From NCBI RefSeq assembly GCF_030813695.1, contig NZ_JAUSVA010000002.1:930001-994000 (forward strand): a DNA stretch of 64,000 nucleotides. The letters run 5' to 3'. Made by a program: the position numbers and the translations under genes. Numbering within the stretch: the stretch's first letter is position 1; each line of letters starts with the position of its first letter. Origin of the DNA: Kitasatospora herbaricolor. Lineage in GTDB: Bacteria; Actinomycetota; Actinomycetes; Streptomycetales; Streptomycetaceae. The notes under the pieces were generated by a model, which made no database searches, was not told where the DNA came from, and saw nothing but the letters and a program-made list of their open reading frames with translations. Below, one piece after another: positions 43,246-52,435 of the stretch.

Positions 43246-44526
43246 ATGACGGACCGCCCGATCAACGGCACCGGCAGTCACGGCGACCGGACCGACGGAA
43301 CGGCGGGGAGCGGCGGCGGGACGGCGGGCGCCTCCCGCCGCGGGTTCCTCCGGGCCGCCGGCGCGGTCGGGCTCGGCACCGTCGCGGTGGGCACCGCCGG
43401 CGCCGGCGAGGCCGCCGCGGCACCCGCCGACTCCTCCGGGGAGGAGAGCGGGCGGGCCCCCGGCACCACCCCGCCGGTCCGCACCGGCACCGGCCTCGAC
43501 CGGCTCCCGCACCCGCTGGTGATCGGCCACCGCGGGGCCAGCGGCTACCGCCCCGAGCACACCCTCGGCTCGTACGAACTCGCCCTGCAGCTCGGCGCCG
43601 ACGTGATCGAGCAGGATCTGGTCCCCACCAAGGACGGCCAGCTCGTCGTCCGGCACGAGAACAACATCGCGGAGACCACCGACGTCGCGGACCACCCGGA
43701 GTTCGCGGCCCGCAGGGCCACGAGGACCATCGACGGCCAGAGCCTGACCGGCTGGTTCACGGAGGACTTCACCCTCGCCGAACTGCGCACCCTGCGGGCC
43801 AAGGAGCGGCTGCCGCAGCAGCGCCAGCGCAACACGCTGTACGACGGCCGGTGGCCGGTCCCGACCTTCCGCGACGTGATCGACTTCGCCGAGAAGCGCT
43901 CGCGCACCCTGGGGCGGGACGTCTGGCTGTACGTGGAGACCAAGCACCCCAGCTACTTCCGCTCGATCGGCCTCCCGCTGGAGGAGCGGCTCGCCGCCGA
44001 GCTGCGCCGCGCCGGGCTGGCAGGCCGGCGCGGCCGGGCGATCCTGCAGTCCTTCGAGCCGAGCAGCCTGCAGCGCCTGGCCCAGCTGGTGGAGAACCCG
44101 CGGGTGCAGCTGCTGGGCGACGCCGCCTCCCGGCCGTACGACTTCGTGCTCGCCGGGGACACCCGCAAGGTGGCCGACCTGGTCACCCCCGCCGGTCTGA
44201 AGTGGATCGCCTCGTTCGCGCACGGCATCGGCCCGACCACCCAGCTGATCGCCCCGGTGGACGCCACCGGCAAGCTGCAGCCGCCGACCACCCTGGTGCC
44301 CGACGCCCACCGGGCGGGCCTGGTGCTGCACCCCTACACCGTGCGCAACGAGAACGGCTTCCTGCCCGTGGACCACCGGCGCGGCACCGACCCGGCCGCG
44401 TACGGGGACGCCCTCAGCTGGTCCAGGTACCTGTACGAGCAGGGCGTGGACGGGTTCTTCACCGACCAGAGCGACACCGCGGTGCTCGCCCGGGCCGACT
44501 TCTGGGCCTCGCGCGGCGTGCGCTGA
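43246..44526 (+). CDS. Tat-exported glycerophosphodiester phosphodiesterase
   Basis: A 426-residue secreted enzyme; ATG after AGGGAG. The twin-arginine signal is SRRGFLRAAGAVGLG (residues 30-44). The GDPD barrel begins at IGHRGASGYRPEHT (His95), with E122 and D124 (VIEQDLV) binding calcium and H137 as the second catalytic His. A long insert with TKHPSYF and NEVENP-like segments matches the bacterial GlpQ type. It frees glycerol-3-phosphate from phospholipid head groups, useful under phosphate limitation. A hairpin follows. Confidence 0.92.
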   Translation: MTDRPINGTGSHGDRTDGTAGSGGGTAGASRRGFLRAAGAVGLGTVAVGTAGAGEAAAAPADSSGEESGRAPGTTPPVRTGTGLDRLPHPLVIGHRGASGYRPEHTLGSYELALQLGADVIEQDLVPTKDGQLVVRHENNIAETTDVADHPEFAARRATRTIDGQSLTGWFTEDFTLAELRTLRAKERLPQQRQRNTLYDGRWPVPTFRDVIDFAEKRSRTLGRDVWLYVETKHPSYFRSIGLPLEERLAAELRRAGLAGRRGRAILQSFEPSSLQRLAQLVENPRVQLLGDAASRPYDFVLAGDTRKVADLVTPAGLKWIASFAHGIGPTTQLIAPVDATGKLQPPTTLVPDAHRAGLVLHPYTVRNENGFLPVDHRRGTDPAAYGDALSWSRYLYEQGVDGFFTDQSDTAVLARADFWASRGVR

Positions 44527-44545
44527 GCCCCGCTCCGGCGCGGGC

Positions 44546-44576
44546 CCGGGCGGGCGTTCGACGACGGCCCGCCCGG
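44546..44576 (+). terminator. Hairpin after the glycerophosphodiesterase gene
   Basis: CCGGGCGGGC pairs with GCCCGCCCGG over an 11-base loop, 20 bases after the stop. Confidence 0.6.
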
Positions 44577-44659
44577 CCCGACCGGGTGTGTTGTCCGCAG
44601 GTCATGAGGGCCTGTTGATTCCGGTCGCGCGGGGGTGTGGTGCTGTCGCGGGCTTGCGG

Positions 44660-46184
44660 TCAAGGGGTCGGACTGCCGAACCAGCGGCCGGCGGCGTGCC
44701 GGAACGTCTCGGGGCCGCCGTCCGAGCCACGGGCCTGGGCCCAGGCGACGACTCCGTCGGGGCGCACGAGTGCGGCGCTGTACCCGAGGTCGTCGGCGGC
44801 TGGCCCGGCGGCGTAGTGGATGCGGTCCGTCCAGGCCGTGGCCGCGTCCTTCAGCCGGCGGTCGGCGGTGAAGTCGAGGACGACGCCGTGTCCTTGGTGC
44901 AGCAGGTCGGCCAGGCGGGCGCCGTCGGCGAGGCGGAAGTCCGGGCCGGTGCCGCCGACCAGGGGCAGGTCGCTGCCCAGGTCGTAGCGGTGGGCCAGTC
45001 CCGAGGTGCTGCGGAAGACGTGGGTGGCCCCGTCCCGGGTGTCGAGCAGGCCGGTGAGCAGCCTGCGCAGGGCGGGGGTGTCGGGGCCGGGCCGCATCGT
45101 GGCCACCTGCGCGCGGGACCAGTCGAGGACGGCCGCGCCGACGGGGGTGGCGTTCGGCGGTGTAGGTGTCGAGCAGGCCCTCGGGCGCGGTCCCGTGAAC
45201 GGTGGCGGCCAGTTTCCAGCCGAGGTTCATCGCGTCGCCGAGCCCGAGGTTCAGGCCCTGGCCGCCGAGCGGGGAGTGGATGTGGGCGGCGTCGCCGGCC
45301 AGCAGGACGCGGCCCTCGCGGTAGCTCGTGGCCTGCATGGCGCGGTCGGTGAAGCTGGAGGCGAGGTGGACCTCGTTCAAGGTCGCGTCGGTGCCGCTGA
45401 CGCGGCGCAGGACCGACTACAGGTGTTCGCGGGTCAGTGGCTGCGAGCGGTCGAGGGCCCCGCCGTCGAAGTCCATCATGCCCAGGTGCCCCTCGAAGGG
45501 CGTGCGCAGGTACGTGCCGGTGGGCGTGTGCCGCAAGCCCATGCCCAGTTGCTCGGGGTCCGCGAGGTCCACGTGGGCGACGTAGCCGGTGAACAGCGGT
45601 TCGGTGCCGGCGAAGGCGAAGCCGGCCAGCCGGCGCACCGTGCTGCGTCCGCCGTCGCAGCCCACGAGCCAGCGCGCCCGGTGCTCGTGGCCGCCTGCCC
45701 GTACGACGACGCCCTCACCGTCCTGGGTCAGGGCGTCCACCCCTGCACCGCGGACGATCCGGGCGCCGAGCCGGGCCGCGCGCCGCTCCAGGACGCCTGC
45801 GACCGCGTCCAGGCTGGTCATGATGCCCTCCATGGCCGGGCCGGGGAGCCTCAAGGAGTCGGCGCCGGGGTCGATGCGGCTCGCGTCGACGGGCAGGCCC
45901 GCGAAATGGCTCACGTCGCGGGGGGCTGTCGATCCCTGCGGATCGGCTCCGACCCGGGCCGCGTCGACGCCCGAGGCGTCCAGCAGTTCGCGCAGCATCC
46001 CGCGGCGGTGGAACGCCTCGACCGACCCGGCGTTCAGGCCCCGTAGGCCGAGCGGGAGCCGCTTCCAGGCGGTGGTGGGCTCCGGGTCCTGTTCGAACAC
46101 CACCACCGAGCAGCCGGCCAGCGCGAGTTCGGCGGCGAGGAACAGGCCCACCGGGCCGGCACCCACGATCATCACGTCGTACAC
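44660..46184 (-). pseudogene. Broken FAD-dependent aromatic monooxygenase (PgaE/RdmE type)
   Basis: From a GTG with GGAGGAGG upstream the minus strand encodes YDVMIVGAGPVGLFLAAELA (FAD-binding), DG-type and RWLVGCDGGRSTVRR motifs. At 45417-45419 a TAG interrupts the frame after TREHL. The same frame resumes with RAMQATSYREGRVLLAGDAAHIHSP and GGQGLNLGLGDAMN. Near 45165, in a run of five Gs, the frame must shift by one to continue as GAAVLDWSRAQVATMRP through the thioredoxin-like C-terminal domain to the stop at 44660. Two independent lesions indicate a pseudogene. Its regulator and three operators are intact. Confidence 0.85.
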
Positions 46185-46271
46185 CTGGAACCTCCTCCAG
46201 TCGGAATCCCGCGCGTCGTGCGGGTTTCTCCGGGGGAAGCCGGGGCCGCGAGCGGCGAGCCGGCAACCCGT

Positions 46272-46325
46272 TTGGAGCGTCGCTCCAATATTGGAACGGT
46301 ACTCCAACATGGAGCATCGCTCCAA
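46272..46325. promoter_or_regulatory. Three tandem 17-bp TetR operators
   Basis: TTGGAGCGTCGCTCCAA (46272-46288, perfect palindrome), TTGGAACGGTACTCCAA (46291-46307) and ATGGAGCATCGCTCCAA (46309-46325) share the frame TTGGA-N7-TCCAA at 18-19 bp spacing. They fill the gap between the broken monooxygenase and the divergent TetR gene. Confidence 0.85.
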
Positions 46326-46343
46326 CTCTGGCATGATGGGGGT

Positions 46344-47102
46344 ATGGCCATGCAGACACAGCAGTCACAAAGGCGCAGGCAGGTGCTCTCCCGCGAGCGC
46401 ATCGTCGAAGCAGCCGTCGAGCTGCTGGACGCGGCCGGGCAGGACGCCCTGACGGTCCGGGCGGTGACCGAGCGCCTCTCCACCGGGGCCGGAGCGATCT
46501 ACCACCATGTGGGCAACATGGGTGAACTGCTGACCGCCGCGACCGAGAGCGTCCTCGTCGGCGCCCTGGCCGCGCGCCCCGAACCCGCCGAAGCCCCTAC
46601 GGCCGTCCCGGCAGCCGCGGAGGAGATCCGTGGTGTCGCACTGGCCCTGTACGACGCGGTCTGCGAGCACCCGTGGCTGGCGACCCAGTTCGCCGTGCAG
46701 CTCACCCGCAGCCCCTGGGGGGCGGTGACACCGCGGGTCTTCGAGAGCATCGGCGGACACGTGCGCACGCTGGGCGTACCCCGACGCGACTGGTTCGCCG
46801 CCACCTCGACACTGGTCCACTACATCCTCGGCGCCACCGCCCAGAACGCCCAGGCCCCCGGCGACGCCGGCCGGGGCACCGGCTCCACGGCCGAGCCGGA
46901 CCGTGCCGCCTACCTCGACGTCGCCTCCCGGGCCTGGCAGGCCCTGGACCCTCACGAGTACCCGTTCATCCACGACATCGCCGAGCAGATGCGCGAACAC
47001 GACGACCGGGAGCAGTTCCTCGCCGGCATCGACCTCGTCCTCGCCGGCATCGCCGCCACCCGCCCGGCCGCAGACCCCGGCCACCACCCCCAGGCCGGAT
47101 GA
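46344..47102 (+). CDS. TetR-family regulator with C-terminal TetR_C domain
   Basis: A 252-residue regulator (or 250 from the second ATG at 46350, which has the better-spaced GGGGG). HTH: AAVELLDAAGQDALTVRAV then LSTGAGAIYHHVGNMGELL. The C-terminal part (YDAVCEHPWLATQFAVQL, LVHYILGATAQNAQ) is ligand-binding. It probably represses itself and the adjacent monooxygenase through the three operators. Since the enzyme gene is broken, its control function may be obsolete or serve other genes. Confidence 0.9.
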   Translation: MAMQTQQSQRRRQVLSRERIVEAAVELLDAAGQDALTVRAVTERLSTGAGAIYHHVGNMGELLTAATESVLVGALAARPEPAEAPTAVPAAAEEIRGVALALYDAVCEHPWLATQFAVQLTRSPWGAVTPRVFESIGGHVRTLGVPRRDWFAATSTLVHYILGATAQNAQAPGDAGRGTGSTAEPDRAAYLDVASRAWQALDPHEYPFIHDIAEQMREHDDREQFLAGIDLVLAGIAATRPAADPGHHPQAG

Positions 47103-47245
47103 GCCGCCCCGCCCCCGCGCCACCTGCCGGCGGAACCGCCCCGAATCCCACCGCCTCCCCCGTGGGCACGCCCCCTCCCGGCCCGGGGCGGGCAGCAGTC
47201 GCGGGCCCCCGGGGCCCCTTGGGCGGCAGGGCCCGGGCGCGGAGG

Positions 47246-48622
47246 TCAGCCGGCTCCGGTCGCGAGGGCCGCCGCGACCACCAACTCCTCCATGCCGTAG
47301 AGGAATCGCTCCATGTCGGGGCGAGGGAGGACGGCGCTGTCGGCGGTCATCGAGAGCTCCAGTGCGCCCGGTGCCTGGACGGCGTCCAGGGCGTAGCTGA
47401 CGTTGGCGCGCGGCGCGAACTCGACCGGCCAGCTCAGTGTGGTGCGTGACCTCTCCCGGTCCAGCGGCCCGGCGGCCGTCCCCTGCTCCGGCTCCGCCGG
47501 CATCAGGTCGCGGGTGTCGTTGAAGAAGCACGAGCGGTCGGCCGCCACGCCGTCCCGCGCCGCGAGGTCGGCGATGTCCTGGTCCAGCAGACGCTTGTCG
47601 TAGTAGGCGCTGCGGTAGGTCGCGATCGAGGCGGCGTGGGTGCGGCGCAGCACGTCGGTGAACTCGCCGCCGGCGTCCGGCAGTCGGAACAGCCCCTCGG
47701 CGGCCACGGTGCTCACGGCGTGCGCGAGGCCGGGCAGGAAGCGGTTGTTGACCACGACCTGGAGCAGTGCGTCCGGCGCACCGGTGAGCCGGGCCGTCAT
47801 CGCCGAGGCGGCGGCGAGCAGGACGGAGGAGGGACTCACCCGGAGCTCGGCCGCGACCGTCGGGACCGCTCGGGCCAGGGCCGGGGAGTTGAGCACCGCG
47901 TTGGGGAAGAGCGCCGCGGGGGTGCCGGCCGCCGCGGGCGCGGGCGGCGGGAAGAGCCGCTCGGGGCCGAGGGCCAGCTTGCGCTGCCAGTGCTGCCGGG
48001 CGTTGGCGTCGCGGCGCCGGCCCCGGTCACCGGCCTGGAAGGCGGCCTCGTCGAGCGGCTGGAGGGCCGGGAACCGTTCGCCCAGCGCCTGCGGGGTGTC
48101 GCCGAGCACGATCGCGGTGAGGTCGGTCGCCAGTCGGCGCAGACCCCAGGCGTCGGCCGCGGTGTGGGACAGCACGAAGGCCAAGTGCCTGACCAGGCCG
48201 CCGGATTCGACCAGTCCGACCCGGACCGGCCACTCCCGGGCGACGTCGAAGGGCTGCCCCGCCAGCTCGGCGAGCTGCTGCCGGCCGGCGGCGGTCACCT
48301 CCTCGCCGTCGGCGCACTCCCGGACGTGGACGGTGAGGCGGCCGTCCCCGTCGACGGTCTGCCGCAGCCGCCCGTCGTCGTCCTGGCTCAGCCGGGTGTG
48401 CAGGGAGTCGTGCAGTTCGAGCAGTTGCCCGAGGGCGTCGAGCACGGGGGCCAGGGGTACGCCCGGGTCCACCGGGGCGGCCAGGGAGACGTTGTACCTG
48501 GGCGCGTCGGCGGGCCCGAGGCCCCGTACGGTGTCCCAGATCGCCTGCTGGCCCCAGGTGGCCGGGCCGGTGCCGGAGCGGCCGGACGAGAGTCCGATCT
48601 CCAGCTGTCGAGTCGTGCTCAC
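47246..48622 (-). CDS. Stand-alone condensation-domain (NRPS-type) acyltransferase-like protein
   Basis: A 458-residue protein; GTG start with GGAGA ten bases upstream. It has the bilobed condensation-domain layout: TWGQQAIWDTV near the start, LLELHDSLHTRL, the active-site region LSHTAADAWG (residues 151-160) and VNNRFLPGLAHAVSTVAAEGLFRL in the C-lobe. In the HHxxxDG motif the first His is Ser, the second (H153) and Asp157 remain, and the Gly is Ala. Such free C-domain proteins esterify or amidate carrier-bound or free acyl groups. No adenylation or carrier gene is adjacent. Confidence 0.8.
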   Translation of the reverse strand: MSTTRQLEIGLSSGRSGTGPATWGQQAIWDTVRGLGPADAPRYNVSLAAPVDPGVPLAPVLDALGQLLELHDSLHTRLSQDDDGRLRQTVDGDGRLTVHVRECADGEEVTAAGRQQLAELAGQPFDVAREWPVRVGLVESGGLVRHLAFVLSHTAADAWGLRRLATDLTAIVLGDTPQALGERFPALQPLDEAAFQAGDRGRRRDANARQHWQRKLALGPERLFPPPAPAAAGTPAALFPNAVLNSPALARAVPTVAAELRVSPSSVLLAAASAMTARLTGAPDALLQVVVNNRFLPGLAHAVSTVAAEGLFRLPDAGGEFTDVLRRTHAASIATYRSAYYDKRLLDQDIADLAARDGVAADRSCFFNDTRDLMPAEPEQGTAAGPLDRERSRTTLSWPVEFAPRANVSYALDAVQAPGALELSMTADSAVLPRPDMERFLYGMEELVVAAALATGAG

Positions 48623-48975
48623 GATGGACGTCTCCGATTCGCTGGTCCGGTCGGGTACTTGAGCTGCTGCTGGGCAGATCGCGCAGCCGGCCGGCCGGCA
48701 GGTGCCGGTGCGCGCGGCTTCGGTGGCTTCCGGGCCGGCCGGGCTGCGGGGTGCGGGGTGCCCTCGCTGCCGGGTACCCGCCCGGCGCTCCGGATCGCGG
48801 AGCCGGCGGCGGAGCGGGTGGGACGCGGAGTGCCCGCGGTGCACCGCGGCCGGGGCGGCGCCGTGCCCCCGTCGGCCTGGCACGAGTGTGACGTACGGTG
48901 CGCCGCACGTCGACCCTCGGAGCCGGACCTGGCCGCACGTTCCCGACGCTCCGTCAGGGGGCTTGGCGGGCAGGC
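48623..48975. promoter_or_regulatory. Gap upstream of the condensation-domain gene
   Basis: 353 bases, GC-rich, containing the promoter of the minus-strand condensation-domain gene. No clear -10/-35 pair, operator or hairpin was found. Confidence 0.3.
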
Positions 48976-50073
48976 TCAGTCGCCGCGGCGCTTCTTCCGC
49001 GCGCCGGCGAGCACCACACCGCCGACGACCAGCGCCAGGACGAGCAGGCCACGCCCGGAGACCTTGTCGTCGCCGCTCTTGCCGCCCGAGGCCTCAGCAC
49101 TCCCCGAAGGAGCGGGAGTTGCACTGCCGGAGGGAGCCGGGGCGGCGGACGGGGATCCGGTCGGCCGGACGCTGTCCGGGAGTTGGGCGTCCTTCAAGGC
49201 CACCGGGGAGACCGGGCTGTCCTTGCCCTCGCTGCCGAACAGCACCGTACGGCCGTCGGTGGTGAAGGTGACCGACTCGCCCTGCCGCTGGAACGGCAGG
49301 TCCACCGCGCCGAGCAGCTCGGGCGCGGCCTCCTGCCAGCGGTAGAGGTTGGCCCAGAAGTAGCCGCGCAGCACCAGCCGGGTGCCGTCCGGGGAGAAGG
49401 CGCCGTCGGTGACCCACGGGACCTCCGCCACCTTGCGGAAGGTGTTGACCGCCGTCGCCGAGAGCGTCTCGGGGCCCTGGTAGAGGTTGCCGCCCTGCTC
49501 GCGCTTGCTGGCGATGTACACCCGGCCGGTGACCGGGTGGACCATCAGCGCCTCGGCGTTGCGCGGGCCGTCCTCGTAGTGGACGCGGTAGCGGACGGCG
49601 TCGACGGTCTGGTCCCGGAGGTCCTTCGGCTCGGCGAAGGCGTAGATCCACACCTCGGGCCAGGTGCCGTTCAGGTTGTCGCCGATGTCGGCGACGTACA
49701 GCCGGCCGTCCGGGCCGAGCGAGATCGCCTCGACGTCCCGCGGCTTCACCCCGCGCAGGGTGATCGTCGCGACGGTGCGGCCGGTGGAGTCGACGCCGTA
49801 GACGTAGGGGCCGTCGTCGCTGTCGTTGTGCGTCCAGTAGACGCCCGGGTGGGCGGCGCTGGCCGCCAGGCCGCTGGACTCGGTGATCCGCGGGTCGGAG
49901 ATGGTGAACTGGTGCACGCCGTCCGCCGCGAGGGCGGGCGGCGCCGTCGCGCCCAGGGCGACGGCGGCGGCCGCCAGCGCCGGCGCGCAGGCCCGCAGCA
50001 GCCGGCGCCTCGCGAAGTCTCCCGTGTTCGATCGCACCACCGGACGATCATCGCACGGCCGGTCCGGCGGCAC
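48976..50073 (-). CDS. Secreted beta-propeller-like protein with C-terminal membrane anchor
   Basis: About 365 residues from a GTG at 50073; GTGs at 50040 and 50037 are also possible, as no ribosome site is clear. A signal peptide (FARRRLLRACAPALAAAAVALGATAPPALA) leads to a six-blade-like repeat region: ESSGLAASAAHPGVYWTHNDSDDGPYVYGVD, DVEAISLGPDGRLYVADIGDN, NAEALMVHPVTGRVYIASK, VTDGAFSPDGTRLVLRGY. A Ser/Ala/Pro linker and a helix (LLVLALVVGGVVLAG) with a basic tail (ARKKRRGD) attach it to the membrane. Function unknown; no active-site motif. Confidence 0.75.
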   Translation of the reverse strand: MPPDRPCDDRPVVRSNTGDFARRRLLRACAPALAAAAVALGATAPPALAADGVHQFTISDPRITESSGLAASAAHPGVYWTHNDSDDGPYVYGVDSTGRTVATITLRGVKPRDVEAISLGPDGRLYVADIGDNLNGTWPEVWIYAFAEPKDLRDQTVDAVRYRVHYEDGPRNAEALMVHPVTGRVYIASKREQGGNLYQGPETLSATAVNTFRKVAEVPWVTDGAFSPDGTRLVLRGYFWANLYRWQEAAPELLGAVDLPFQRQGESVTFTTDGRTVLFGSEGKDSPVSPVALKDAQLPDSVRPTGSPSAAPAPSGSATPAPSGSAEASGGKSGDDKVSGRGLLVLALVVGGVVLAGARKKRRGD

Positions 50074-50175
50074 GGAGCCGTCCGGGAAACGGGCCCCGAC
50101 CGCCGGCGGCCGGCCCGTCCGCTTGCCTACCCGCTTGCCCGACAGGGGCGGCGCCGGGCGGTTCGGGGCGGCCGT

Positions 50176-50475
50176 TCAGCCGCCGGCCGCCAGATGGCGC
50201 TCCACGGTCACCACCTTCGCGGTGAGCCCGTCGGTCACGCCCGCCCGGTCGTCGATCTTGATCACGGTGCTCACCCGGCCGCTGTAGGCCTTGACCGCGT
50301 CGATCGCCTCCCGGATGACCGGCATCACCTCGTCCCACTCCCCCTCGATGCTGGTGAACATCGCGTCCGTCCGGTTGGGCAGGCCGCTCGCCCGCACCAC
50401 CTTCACCGCGGCGGCGACGGCCTCGCCGACGTCCTCGCCGATGCCCAGCGGGGTGACCGAGAATGCTGCGATCAC
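50176..50475 (-). CDS. MTH1187/YkoF-type thiamine-binding protein
   Basis: A 99-residue ferredoxin-like-fold protein; GTG start with GGAGGAGA upstream. Conserved stretches [37 protein letters not shown] and [17 protein letters not shown] match the MTH1187 (DUF77) thiamine-binding family. It may bind thiamine or a precursor. No thiamine gene or riboswitch lies near it. Confidence 0.88.
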   Translation of the reverse strand: MIAAFSVTPLGIGEDVGEAVAAAVKVVRASGLPNRTDAMFTSIEGEWDEVMPVIREAIDAVKAYSGRVSTVIKIDDRAGVTDGLTAKVVTVERHLAAGG

Positions 50476-50617
50476 GCTTCTCCTCCTTCGTCAGGGCCCC
50501 GCAGCCGGGGCAGCACGAAACTACCCGGGCCGGGCCGCCCGGCGGAGCCCCCGCACCGGGCGGCCGCTTCGGCGCCCGCGTCCGCCCGTACGCGCCCGGG
50601 GCCCGGCCGCGTACGGT

Positions 50618-52240
50618 TCAGGCGCGATGGGGCATCAGCTTCCACAGACCCTGGTAGACCGCCGTCTTCTCCGGGTGGACGCCGCAGACCAGCGTGGTGA
50701 GCTGGGCCAGGATCTCCTCCAGCTCGACGATCTGCGCCACCGGGACGATCTGGTCGGCGGCCAGCTCCCCGGTGATCGTGGCGGCCAGCCCGACCTCCAC
50801 GGCCAGGTTCTTGTCGAGGCCGGCGAGCACCTCGAGGTCCGCCAGCGACTGGGCGGCCTGCTCCTTGACGGCGGGGGCGGAGGCCGGCGGCAGCAAGGGG
50901 TCCTTGGCGCGGGCGGCGTCCGCCTTCGACCTGGTCACCAGGTCCCTGGCCTGCACCGTCACCACGCGCCACAGGGCGGCCACGTCGTCCAGCCGTGCCA
51001 TCCGCAGGCCGACGGCCAGGGCCTGCCATTCGGCCGGGGTGGGCACCCGGTACCTGGCGGTCTCGAAGGTCTTCCCGAGCTCCTTCAGGGCGGCCCGTTC
51101 GACGGGCCGGTCGTTGCGCACCAAGAGGTCGGCCAGACGCCTCTTGGCGGCGGCGAACGCGGGCGTCTCGGAACCGGCCGGCTCTCCCAGACCCAGGATC
51201 ACGGCATCGACGACGAGCGCGGCCAGCGGCACCGGGCCCTGGTTCATCACGGCGTGCGGAATGCTCAGCTGCCGGGACGCGTGCTGGTAGCGGACGGCCG
51301 AGCCGTCGACGACCGGCACCGGGACGAGGTCGGTCAGCGCGTTCTTCACCGCCGTGAAGAAGTTGTGGATCTGACCGGCGGTGGCCTTGTCGGTCCGGCT
51401 CAGGCCGAACCCGCTGTTGAGCATGCCCTGGTAGCGCGGCTTGATCAGGCCGGCCCGCTCAAGCTCGTCCTCGATCTCCACCCGGGCGGCCAGGTCCTCG
51501 TCCGCCAGCCAGCTCGCCAGCTGAACGGCCCGCTCGGCCGTGTCCGCGGCATCCTTCTCCGCCGTGGCCAGGTAGTCGTTGCTGCGGAGCCAGGCCCGGT
51601 TGACCGTGATGTCGGCCCAGGCCAGCGCCGGGCCGAGGGCCGACCAGCCCGCGGTCCTGAACAGGGCCCGGCGGATCGCCGGCGTGCGCCCCGGGGCCCG
51701 GAGCTGCCCCGGCCGGTCGAGCAGCCCCTCGGCGAGCAGGGCGGCGGCCTCGGCGTAGGTGTCGGCGTTGCACTCGGCCATCGCCGCCGGCAGGTACTCC
51801 AGCGCCCAGCCGGAGCGGTACGCGTAGTCCTTCACCGGGAAGGACGGCGCCTCGTGGAGGGCGTGCGACAGCTCGTGGACGAGGGTGACGGTGTGCAGCG
51901 GGAGCACCCGGGGCGACGACGACGCCAGCAGGGACGGAGCGAGTTCGATGTCGATCAGCTGCGGCTTCATGCCCCAGCTGAGCCGGGTGCTGGCCCCCAT
52001 GCCGGCCGGCAGGCTCTCGTTGACCACCAGGTGCACGCCCCCCTTCACCAGCTCCAGCAGCTCCAGGCCGATCTGCTGGAACCGGTCATGGAAGCGCCCG
52101 TAGTCGGCCGGGTCGGTCGATCCTGCCAGCACACCCGTCAGGGCGAGCTCCTGCCGGGTGCAGCCCGCGGTGACGCCGTGCACCTGCTGGCTCAGCACCA
52201 CCAGGACCTTCTTCTCGTCTTCGGTCAGCTCTCGGCTCAA
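50618..52240 (-). CDS. Putative aspzincin-like (M35-type) metallopeptidase, large
   Basis: A 540-residue protein with no signal peptide; TTG start with GAGGAG upstream. The zinc motif HELSH is at 122-126, followed 12 residues later by Asp138 in VKDYAY and then NADTYAEAA at 158-166. HExxH plus a downstream Asp in a D-Y-x-Y setting and a following N-A-D-x-Y is the layout of aspzincins (deuterolysin/peptidyl-Lys metallopeptidases). The remaining 370 residues are helical and unlike known M35 proteins. It could be a cytoplasmic protease or an effector-like enzyme. Family link inferred from motif spacing. Confidence 0.6.
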   Translation of the reverse strand: MSRELTEDEKKVLVVLSQQVHGVTAGCTRQELALTGVLAGSTDPADYGRFHDRFQQIGLELLELVKGGVHLVVNESLPAGMGASTRLSWGMKPQLIDIELAPSLLASSSPRVLPLHTVTLVHELSHALHEAPSFPVKDYAYRSGWALEYLPAAMAECNADTYAEAAALLAEGLLDRPGQLRAPGRTPAIRRALFRTAGWSALGPALAWADITVNRAWLRSNDYLATAEKDAADTAERAVQLASWLADEDLAARVEIEDELERAGLIKPRYQGMLNSGFGLSRTDKATAGQIHNFFTAVKNALTDLVPVPVVDGSAVRYQHASRQLSIPHAVMNQGPVPLAALVVDAVILGLGEPAGSETPAFAAAKRRLADLLVRNDRPVERAALKELGKTFETARYRVPTPAEWQALAVGLRMARLDDVAALWRVVTVQARDLVTRSKADAARAKDPLLPPASAPAVKEQAAQSLADLEVLAGLDKNLAVEVGLAATITGELAADQIVPVAQIVELEEILAQLTTLVCGVHPEKTAVYQGLWKLMPHRA

Positions 52241-52435
52241 GGGGTTCTCCTCGGTTCCCGGCGCGGGCCGGGCGGCGGTGGTGGTCTGCGGGGGGACGGC
52301 GGTGCCCGGGCCCGGACGGCGGGGGCGCCCGCACGGCCGCAGCGTGGCCCACGGCGATGCACAGCGGATAAACGGGCGGGTCGGGGCGGGTACGTGCCTC
52401 TTCCCCCGGCACGCCGTGGCGGGCTGCGTACCGCC
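52241..52435. other. Gap between metallopeptidase and amidohydrolase genes
   Basis: 195 bases, GC-rich, holding the promoter of the minus-strand metallopeptidase. Nothing specific identified. Confidence 0.3.
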
